This document shows, piece after piece, positions 1 to 5,299 of a stretch of 6,962 nt of DNA. Both the position numbers and the translations under genes were made by a program. Source of the DNA: Candidatus Krumholzibacteriia bacterium. GTDB lineage: Bacteria > Krumholzibacteriota > Krumholzibacteriia > LZORAL124-64-63. The stretch is taken from the NCBI GenBank assembly GCA_030632925.1, contig DAOVTU010000146.1:1-6962 (forward strand), written 5' to 3'. Positions within the stretch are counted from its first letter, which is position 1. Each line of letters opens with the position of its first letter. Below the pieces are notes generated by a model. The model was given only the letters and a program-made list of their open reading frames with translations, had not been told where the DNA came from and made no database searches.

Positions 1-316
1 GGCCGATCAGCAGGATCACGATATCCACTTCCCGGCCATCGCCGGCGTTCAGATCCAGCCCCTCCGCCAGAGTGGCCACGGCAATGTGCACTTCACTGAC
101 CTGGGCGCAACGGGCATGGGGAATCACCAGGCCACCACCCACGGCGGTGCTGCCTTCGGCTTCCCGGCGCATGACCTCGGTGACCAATTCATCGGATGCC
201 GTGACAACGCCGGCCTCGGCATGGGTGGCCACCAGGCTGGCGACGGCCTGCCCCAGGCTTTCGCACTTGAGTTGGGGCAGGAATCCGGTTTGTATTGTAT
301 AGTCGCGCAAGTTCAT
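1..316 (-). CDS. PTS EIIA (PtsN/fructose-type) family protein, partial (C-terminus off the left edge)
   Basis: Reading the minus strand from the ATG at 316-314 gives 105 open codons, beginning MNLRDYTIQTGF and still open at base 1. The translation matches the type-2 EIIA fold: an N-terminal helix region; the phosphorylation motif GGGLVIPHAR at residues 60-69 with H67 as the expected phospho-acceptor; then the strand EVDIVILLIG at the left edge. Family members accept phosphate from HPr/NPr, either to phosphorylate a sugar permease or, as PtsN, to regulate other proteins; all are cytosolic. No permease domain is visible, so a regulatory PtsN-like role is possible but unproven. No good Shine-Dalgarno site precedes this ATG (the bases before it read TTTCGCCCC). 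An in-frame ATG at 382 with GGAA a few bases upstream would add 22 residues untypical of the family. It is divergent from the sulfatase gene. Family call is firm; the exact subgroup and start are not. Confidence 0.85.
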   Translation of the reverse strand, partial: MNLRDYTIQTGFLPQLKCESLGQAVASLVATHAEAGVVTASDELVTEVMRREAEGSTAVGGGLVIPHARCAQVSEVHIAVATLAEGLDLNAGDGREVDIVILLIG

Positions 317-356
317 GGGGCGAAAGTAACGGCCTGGTGCCGAACTGTCCAGCAGT

Positions 357-378
357 GGGGGCCGACCCCCGTTTTTTT
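357..378 (+). terminator. Intrinsic terminator-like hairpin plus T7 tract ahead of the sulfatase gene
   Basis: GGGGG at 357-361 pairs with CCCCC at 366-370 around the loop CCGA. It is followed by G371 and seven T (372-378). This is the standard layout of a Rho-independent terminator for rightward transcription; the pairs around the core (T356-G371, G355-T372) are wobble only. It cannot end the leftward EIIA gene, because its T tract lies on the plus strand. It either stops transcripts entering from antisense to the EIIA gene, or acts as an attenuator in the sulfatase leader if the promoter lies further left. No regulator site is recognised. Confidence 0.6.
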
Positions 379-397
379 CATGAGAATTCCAGAGCGT

Positions 398-430
398 TCA
401 GGAAAGTTTCAGGAAAGTATCAGGAAAGTA
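398..430 (+). repeat. Three direct repeats TCAGGAAAGT with exact 11-base period, the last one serving as RBS
   Basis: The 10-base unit TCAGGAAAGT occurs at 398-407, 409-418 and 420-429, separated by single bases (T, A, then A after the last copy). Each unit holds the Shine-Dalgarno-like AGGAAAG. Only the third copy (AGGAAAG at 422-428) has proper spacing, 7 bases before the ATG at 436. The 11-base period is about one helical turn, so the unit could also be a protein binding iteron on one DNA face. Alternatively it is a recent slippage expansion of the ribosome binding site. Confidence 0.75.
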
Positions 431-435
431 CAGAG

Positions 436-1947
436 ATGTCCGGTAGCCCATTCGATCCCTTGACCGTCAAAGTCCGTTGGCAAACACGCCTCAGCCGTTG
501 GCGTGATGCCCTGTTGCGTCCCCTGCGCCCCTCACGCATCAAACCTGAACGCGATGGGCCACCCAATCTGGTCCTCGTGGGCATCGACACCCTGCGGGCC
601 GACCATCTGGGCCTGGCCGGTTATGGCCAGCCCACTTCGCCCTGCCTGGACCGACTGGGCGGCGGCGGCACCATCTTCGCTGATGTGACCGCGCCCGCGC
701 CCTGGACCCTGCCCTCCTTTGCCAGCGCCCTGACCGGCCGCATGCCCGGCTTGCACGGCGGGTACCTGTCCGGCGCCACGCGCAACATGGACACCCAGCC
801 CCCGGGCCGCCTGCCGGACGACCTGGTGACCCTTTCATCTCATTTGAAGTCTTTGGGTTACAAGACGGCGGCATTCTATTCCAACCAGTTTTTCGCCTTT
901 GGCCTGGCCGAAAGTTTTGACCATCACTTGTACGTCAACCGTCCGGCCGGTGAGGTGGCACGGCTGGCCAACGAGTGGATGCGGCAGAACGCCGACGGGC
1001 CGTTCTTTTGTTTTGTGCTGCTGAATGACCCCCACGAACCGACCACGCCGGAGACTGAAGACCTGGCGCCTTTCCTGCCGCGATTGCAGGCGCAGGGATT
1101 CGCCACCAGCGACGAGGCGTTCCGGTCCTATGTGCGCTGGGGTGATGAGCCGGGTGTCGATTTGACCGAGGCGAAGTTCCCCGCCGATGCCGCCACCGAG
1201 CAGGCCCGGGCCATCAAGTTGGCGATTTATGATGGCACCATTCGCTATGTCGACCGCGTGATCGGCGCCATCGAGGACACCCTTCAGGAACGTGATCTGG
1301 CCCGCAACACCGTGGTCTCGGTTTTCAGCGACCACGGCGAGGAGTTTCTGGACCATGCCGCTTTCGCCCACCAATGGGGGCACGATCCGCGGGGCATCAA
1401 TGGCATTGGTCATGGCCACTCCCACTTTCAGGAACTGCTGCACGTGCCCTGGCTGGCCTGGGGCCCCGGCGTGCCCGTGGGCCAACTGGTGCGGCAACCG
1501 GTTTCGCTGCTCGATCTGTCGCCCACTTTGTTGGCCTGGCTGGGGTTGCCGCCGTTGCCGGATCTGGAGCGGGCCGTGGCTTCGGCTGGTGAATGGGGCG
1601 CAAATCTCATCGGAAAATCGGTCGCTGATGATGCCGTCGAACCTGGCCGCATTATTCTGAGCGAAGCGATCGCCTACGGGCCCGATCTGGTCGCCGTGCG
1701 CCAGGATCACCTGAAGCTTGTCGCCCACCGGGACGGGCGCATTCTGGCCTTGTTTGATCTGGCAGCCGATCCCGGCGAATCCCGTGATTTGGCAGCTGAA
1801 AATCCGGATGCGGTCGAGCTTTTGTCAGGACACCTGGCCCAGTGGCGGCAAAGTGGTTTGGGCGCAACAGGAGACCAGGATGGCAGCTGGGATGATATGG
1901 ACGATACCATCCGGCAGCGACTCAAGGACTTGGGCTACTCTGATTAG
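436..1947 (+). CDS. Sulfatase-like hydrolase, alkaline phosphatase superfamily, Thr nucleophile
   Basis: 503 residues. The start at 436 is chosen because AGGAAAG lies 7 bases upstream; the frame stays open to an ATG at 295, but that extension would be encoded across the terminator and repeats and resembles nothing known. Superfamily landmarks: metal-ligand Asp in GIDTLRADHLG (D51); PWTLPSFASALTG at 89-101, where T91 occupies the position of the Cys/Ser that becomes formylglycine in true sulfatases; SDHGEE with D299 and H300; the His-rich HGHSHFQELLHVPWL from H326; the typical tail DLAADPGESRDLAAENPD and a C-terminal LKDLGYSD. With Thr as nucleophile it should not depend on formylglycine maturation and may cleave or transfer phosphate, phosphonate or phosphoglycerol esters rather than sulfate; the substrate is unknown. 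There is no signal peptide or membrane segment; residues 12-39 are rich in Arg and Trp. It stands alone between the divergent EIIA gene and the hyp cluster. Superfamily certain, reaction uncertain. Confidence 0.88.
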   Translation: MSGSPFDPLTVKVRWQTRLSRWRDALLRPLRPSRIKPERDGPPNLVLVGIDTLRADHLGLAGYGQPTSPCLDRLGGGGTIFADVTAPAPWTLPSFASALTGRMPGLHGGYLSGATRNMDTQPPGRLPDDLVTLSSHLKSLGYKTAAFYSNQFFAFGLAESFDHHLYVNRPAGEVARLANEWMRQNADGPFFCFVLLNDPHEPTTPETEDLAPFLPRLQAQGFATSDEAFRSYVRWGDEPGVDLTEAKFPADAATEQARAIKLAIYDGTIRYVDRVIGAIEDTLQERDLARNTVVSVFSDHGEEFLDHAAFAHQWGHDPRGINGIGHGHSHFQELLHVPWLAWGPGVPVGQLVRQPVSLLDLSPTLLAWLGLPPLPDLERAVASAGEWGANLIGKSVADDAVEPGRIILSEAIAYGPDLVAVRQDHLKLVAHRDGRILALFDLAADPGESRDLAAENPDAVELLSGHLAQWRQSGLGATGDQDGSWDDMDDTIRQRLKDLGYSD

Positions 1948-1992
1948 TGGTGTTATTTTTTAAACACTACCTTGATTTCCAGGCTTTCGAAG

Positions 1993-2045
1993 CAGAATTT
2001 TGAAGCTGGCCGGGGTGGAAATCGCAGAGTTAAAATTCTGTTTTT
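1993..2045 (+). terminator. Possible intrinsic terminator after the sulfatase gene
   Basis: CAGAATTTT at 1993-2001 is perfectly complementary to AAAATTCTG at 2032-2040, and the next two inner positions (G2002-T2031, A2003-T2030) can also pair. TTTTT follows directly at 2041-2045. This is the order of a Rho-independent terminator, but the stem is AT-rich and the loop is about 26-30 bases, so it may instead be an operator or a chance inverted repeat. It lies 45-98 bases past the sulfatase stop. Confidence 0.35.
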
Positions 2046-2105
2046 AGCTGGCCCGGCGAGGTACGATGGCCGTGGGTTGCGCATCAGCAGCCTGAACGTG
2101 GACTG

Positions 2106-2113
2106 AAAGGAAG
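2106..2113 (+). promoter_or_regulatory. Ribosome binding site of hypB
   Basis: AAAGGAAG, with GGA ending 6 bases before the ATG at 2118. It fixes the hypB start at the codon that gives the family-typical MCDTCGC N-terminus. Confidence 0.75.
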
Positions 2114-2117
2114 ACCG

Positions 2118-2936
2118 ATGTGTGACACCTGTGGCTGCAGCCAACCTGCCGAGGCCGTGACCTTTCGGAAGCCCGGAGTTGAAGGGCATGGGCATCACCA
2201 TGCTCATGATCATGAGCATCATCACGACCACGACCACGATCACGATCACGACCACCCCCACACCCATTCCCGGGAAGTGAAAGTCGAGCAGGACATCCTG
2301 CAGCAGAATGATCTGCTGGCGGCGCGCAACCGGGGCTGGTTCGAAGGGCGCAGCATCCTGGCCTTGAACCTGGTTTCGTCGCCCGGGTCGGGCAAAACCT
2401 CACTGTTGGAACGCACGATCACCGACCTGCACGACACCCTGCCCATGACCGTCATCGAAGGCGACCAGCAAACCCTACGTGATGCTGACCGCATTGCCGC
2501 GGCCGGGGCGCCGGTGCTGCAGGTCAACACGGGCAAGGGGTGCCACCTGGATGCCGGCATGATCAAGCGCGCCTGTGAAGAGTTGCAACCGCCGCAGGGG
2601 TCGGTTCTGATGATCGAAAACGTGGGCAATCTGGTTTGCCCGGCCTTATTCGACCTCGGCGAAGCGGCCAAAGTCGTGATCATCAGTGTGACCGAAGGCG
2701 ACGACAAGCCGCTCAAATACCCCACCATGTTTGCTGCAGCAGACCTGTGCGTGATCAACAAGATCGACCTGCTGCCCCACGTGAATTTTGATGTGGAGGC
2801 GTGTGAAGCCGCGGCCCGACAGGTCAACCCGAAGCTGGAATTCGTGCGGTTGGCCGCCACCACCGGCGAGGGCATGGAGCTTTGGTACCGCTGGTTGCGC
2901 CAGCACAGCGCCAACACCTGCGGAGACAAGGTGTGA
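2118..2936 (+). CDS. hypB: Hydrogenase maturation GTPase HypB (nickel insertion)
   Basis: 272 residues. HypB is a cytosolic SIMIBI-class GTPase that, with HypA, delivers nickel to the large subunit of [NiFe]-hydrogenase. In order: an N-terminal CxxCGC site (C2, C5, C7), known in other HypB proteins as a high-affinity nickel site; a histidine-rich stretch at residues 24-50 with 16 His in 27 residues, mostly His-Asp repeats, as in HypB proteins that store nickel; the P-loop SSPGSGKT at 87-94; EGDQQT at 114-119; the metal site of the G domain in GKGCHLDA with C142 and H143; ENVGNLVCP at 167-175; and the guanine-specificity motif NKID at 214-217. All key residues are present, so the protein should be active. 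It is the first gene of the hyp run here; its stop overlaps the GTG start of hypF by 4 bases. The usual upstream partner hypA is absent. Confidence 0.97.
   Translation: MCDTCGCSQPAEAVTFRKPGVEGHGHHHAHDHEHHHDHDHDHDHDHPHTHSREVKVEQDILQQNDLLAARNRGWFEGRSILALNLVSSPGSGKTSLLERTITDLHDTLPMTVIEGDQQTLRDADRIAAAGAPVLQVNTGKGCHLDAGMIKRACEELQPPQGSVLMIENVGNLVCPALFDLGEAAKVVIISVTEGDDKPLKYPTMFAAADLCVINKIDLLPHVNFDVEACEAAARQVNPKLEFVRLAATTGEGMELWYRWLRQHSANTCGDKV
2200..2219. repeat. Perfect 20-base palindrome inside the hypB histidine-rich coding tract
   Basis: ATGCTCATGA at 2200-2209 is followed at once by its exact reverse complement TCATGAGCAT at 2210-2219, with no spacer. It encodes the run from His28 to His34 (HAHDHEH). 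The flanking bases do not extend the symmetry. Alternating CAT codons favour such symmetry, so it may be a by-product of coding. Confidence 0.9.
2217..2254 (+). repeat. Hexamer-like CAY-GAY repeat coding for the His-Asp run of HypB
   Basis: Degenerate six-base repeats (CACGAC/CACGAT) encode His-Asp units at residues 36-46, followed by His-Pro-His. Such a tract can gain or lose units by slippage without changing the reading frame, so its length is likely to vary among relatives. Confidence 0.7.
2922..2925 (+). promoter_or_regulatory. Ribosome binding site that sets the GTG start of hypF
   Basis: GGAG inside the last codons of hypB, 7 bases before the GTG at 2933. It supports the GTG over the ATG at 2882, which lies well inside hypB and would add 17 residues not seen in the family. 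Confidence 0.7.
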
Positions 2937-5299
2937 GACGCCGCCGCCTTCTGGTCAACGGCATCGTGCAAGGGGTGGGTTTCCGCCCCTTTGTTGTCCA
3001 GACGGCTGTGGAACTGGGCCTGGCCGGACACGTGTGCAACTCCAGCGCCGGGGTCGTCGTTGAAATTGAAGGCGCGGCCGACAGTCTCGAAGAATTCGCA
3101 CGACGACTGCAAAACAATACTCTGCCACTGGCCCAGGTCGTCTCGGTCAGCGGCGAAGAAATTCCACCCCTGGGCACTTCTGGATTCGGCATCCAGGCCT
3201 CGCAGGATACACCCGGCACCAGCACCCTGATTCCCCCGGATGCCGCCACCTGCGACGACTGCCTGGCCGAGGTGCGTGACCCGGACAACCGCCGCTACGG
3301 TTACCCGTTCACCAACTGCACCAACTGCGGCCCGCGCTGGACCATCATCGGGCGCATTCCCTACGACAGACCACACACCTCCATGGCCCCGTTCACCATG
3401 TGCGCGGCCTGCCAGGCGGAATACGACGACCTCAACGACCGCCGCTTCCATGCCCAACCCAACGCCTGCGCAGATTGCGGCCCGCGAATCTGGCTGGAGG
3501 GTCCGTTGGGCGCCACAGCTGACGAGGGCAGCCCCATGGAGCAGGCCGCCGAGGCCCTGGCCCGGCATGCGGTGCTGGCCATCCGGGGCCTGGGCGGGTT
3601 CCATCTGGCGGTGCGGGCCGATGCCGAAGCCGCAGTCGATCTGTTGCGCCAGCGCAAACGCCGGGCAAGCAAGCCCCTGGCCGTGATGGTGCCTGACCTG
3701 GCGACCGTGCGGCGGTTGGCCCATCCGACCCAGGCCGAAGAGGCGCTGTTGCAATCGTCCACGGCACCCATTGTGCTGGTGAACAAACGGTCCGGCACTT
3801 CGCTGGCCACCAATGTGGCACCGGGCCACCGCCGACTGGGCCTGATGTTGCCGTCCACTCCCCTGCATCACCTGTTGTTCGATGCCCTGGCCCATCTCGG
3901 CATCGAGGCTGTGGTGATGACCAGTGGCAATGCCAGCGAAGAGCCCATCTGCATGGGCAACGACGAGGCCAAAAAGCGCCTGGCCGCTATCGCCGACGCC
4001 TACGTTTTGCACGACCGCGAAATTTTGCGCCGGGCCGACGATTCGGTCCTGCAGGCCGTGGACGAAACGCCGGTAGTATTGCGGCGCAGTCGCGGCCTGG
4101 CGCCGGTGCCGGTTTTTCTGGGCGCGGCAACTGCGCCGCCCATTTTGGCGGTCGGCACCCAGTTGAAAAACACGGTCTGCCTGTTGAAAGACGGGCGCGC
4201 GTTTATCAGTCCTCATATCGGGGATCTGGGCCAGCTGGAAACCGACGGTTTTTTTCGGGAATCCGTAGCCACCCTGCAGGAACTGCTCGAGTGTGTGCCC
4301 AAGGTCATCGCCCACGACCTGCACCCCGGCTACACCGCCACCGTGTGGGCCACTGATCAAGCGCGTTTGGATCCCGAACTGACCTTGGTGCCGGTGCAGC
4401 ATCACCATGCCCATCTGGCGGCGGTGCTGGCCGAGCACCAGCTCACCGGGCCGGCAGTGGGACTGATCATGGACGGCACCGGCCATGGCAGCGATGGCAC
4501 CATTTGGGGCGGAGAAATTTTGCTCGGCGATTTGACAAATTTCGAGCGCCTGGGCCATTTCGAAACCGTGCCCCTGCCCGGTGGCGAGGCGGCCATCAAG
4601 GCGCCGTGGCGGCAGGCCGTCAGTTACTTGCGGCACGCCTTTGGGCCCGGATTTTTTGCCGACCATCCGGACGAATTCCCCTTCCAGGGCGACCGGCCGG
4701 TGGCGCCGGTGCTGGAGATCCTCGAGCGCGGCGTGAACTCACCTTTGACCAGCAGTTGCGGTCGGCTTTTTGATGCGGTGGCGGCCATGGTGGGGCCCTG
4801 GGCCGAGGCGAGTTACGAAGCCCAGGCCGCCATCGAGTTGGCGGCCTTGACGACGGTCGAAGAAGTGCGCGAAGCCCAGCCCTTTGCCTTGGTGGTCGAG
4901 GAACTGCGTGACCGGCTGGATGACCTGAAGCTGGACACCCTAAGAGCCAGGGCCCAACTCCAGCTGCCCGTTGCCGCAATGATCAAGGCGGTGCGCGAGG
5001 CGCGGCGGGCGGGATTGAGCGCCGCCACCATCAGTGCCATGTTCCACCGCACCTTGATCGAAGTTCTGGCGCGGTCCGCCGGATGGGCAGCCGCGGGTCA
5101 CGACACCAAAGACATCGTGCTGGCCGGGGGCGTTTTCCAAAACGAAATCCTGCTCGGCGAGTTGGAAAAACGTCTGCACCGCGATGGCCTGCAGCCCCGC
5201 CGCCCGCTGGCCGTACCATCGGGCGACGGCGGTGTCAGTCTGGGCCAGGCCGCCGTGGCTGCGGCCCGCATCGAGCAGTCCAAAGGAGCCCAGGCATGA
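2933..5299 (+). CDS. hypF: Carbamoyltransferase HypF (hydrogenase maturation)
   Basis: 788 residues from a GTG start that overlaps the hypB stop (GTGA). HypF hydrolyses carbamoyl phosphate, activates carbamate as carbamoyl-AMP and transfers it to the C-terminal Cys of HypE, the source of the cyanide ligands of [NiFe]-hydrogenase. Domains in order: acylphosphatase-like at 1-90 with GIVQGVGFRPF, catalytic R18 and N36; two zinc-finger-like units with CxxC pairs at 107/110, 129/132, 157/160 and 179/182; a YrdC-like domain at about 200-395 with the KRRASKPLAVMV strand (K247) and TSGNASEEP; and a Kae1-like domain from about 404, with AVGTQLKNT, VQHHHAH (H490, H491, H492, H494), DGTGHGSDGTIWGGE at 514-528, CGRLFDAV and LAGGVFQNE. 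Length is near the usual 750-780. One small oddity: S308 in LPSTPLHHLL, where most homologues have Tyr. The stop overlaps hypD as ATGA. Confidence 0.97.
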   Translation: MRRRRLLVNGIVQGVGFRPFVVQTAVELGLAGHVCNSSAGVVVEIEGAADSLEEFARRLQNNTLPLAQVVSVSGEEIPPLGTSGFGIQASQDTPGTSTLIPPDAATCDDCLAEVRDPDNRRYGYPFTNCTNCGPRWTIIGRIPYDRPHTSMAPFTMCAACQAEYDDLNDRRFHAQPNACADCGPRIWLEGPLGATADEGSPMEQAAEALARHAVLAIRGLGGFHLAVRADAEAAVDLLRQRKRRASKPLAVMVPDLATVRRLAHPTQAEEALLQSSTAPIVLVNKRSGTSLATNVAPGHRRLGLMLPSTPLHHLLFDALAHLGIEAVVMTSGNASEEPICMGNDEAKKRLAAIADAYVLHDREILRRADDSVLQAVDETPVVLRRSRGLAPVPVFLGAATAPPILAVGTQLKNTVCLLKDGRAFISPHIGDLGQLETDGFFRESVATLQELLECVPKVIAHDLHPGYTATVWATDQARLDPELTLVPVQHHHAHLAAVLAEHQLTGPAVGLIMDGTGHGSDGTIWGGEILLGDLTNFERLGHFETVPLPGGEAAIKAPWRQAVSYLRHAFGPGFFADHPDEFPFQGDRPVAPVLEILERGVNSPLTSSCGRLFDAVAAMVGPWAEASYEAQAAIELAALTTVEEVREAQPFALVVEELRDRLDDLKLDTLRARAQLQLPVAAMIKAVREARRAGLSAATISAMFHRTLIEVLARSAGWAAAGHDTKDIVLAGGVFQNEILLGELEKRLHRDGLQPRRPLAVPSGDGGVSLGQAAVAAARIEQSKGAQA
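5282..5288 (+). promoter_or_regulatory. Ribosome binding site of hypD
   Basis: AAAGGAG within the end of hypF, 7 bases before the ATG at 5296. It selects this start over the ATG at 5083, which would add 71 residues read from the hypF sequence in another frame. Confidence 0.75.

Larger units (their letters stand above)
1948..2117. other. Intergenic region between the sulfatase gene and hypB with several small repeats
   Basis: 170 bases without a gene, more AT-rich than its surroundings in 1950-2045. It contains a stem of 8 pairs (one G-T) formed by 1947-1954 and 1963-1970 around the loop ATTTTTTA, with no T tract after it; a longer inverted repeat at 1993-2040 (listed separately); and the word AGCTGGCC twice, at 2004-2011 and 2046-2053. 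A promoter for the hyp genes would be expected here. TAAAAT at 2031-2036 and TACGAT at 2062-2067 resemble -10 boxes, but neither has a convincing -35 box at the right distance. No FNR-like or sigma-54 site with correct spacing was found. Confidence 0.6.

Noticed and set aside
86..463. Plus-strand open frames opposite the EIIA gene
   Set aside because: The minus strand has the PtsN-type IPHAR motif and ordered secondary-structure pattern; the plus-strand products match nothing and cross the terminator and repeats.
835..1728. 297-codon minus-strand open frame opposite the sulfatase gene
   Set aside because: No family resemblance, and the plus strand encodes a complete sulfatase-like protein here; the open antisense frame follows from codon bias.
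2067..2080. Sigma-54 promoter-like sequence TGGCCGTGGGTTGC upstream of hypB
   Set aside because: hyp operons can use sigma-54, but here GG and GC are separated by 9 bases instead of the nearly invariant 10, and the -24 box is TGGCCG rather than TGGCAC.
3399..3420. ATGTGC start that could look like a HypC N-terminus (MC...)
   Set aside because: It is in the HypF frame and codes for the zinc-finger segment MCAACQ; there is no separate small protein there.
4514..4543. Inverted repeat GAAATTT...AAATTTC inside hypF
   Set aside because: Seven-base arms 16 bases apart in coding sequence with no T tract; the amino acids are conserved HypF residues, so chance explains it.
2246..4666. 806-codon open frame on the minus strand opposite hypB and hypF
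   Set aside because: It is a GC-rich shadow: the plus strand codes for complete HypB and HypF with all catalytic motifs, while the antisense translation has repetitive low-complexity stretches and no recognisable domain.
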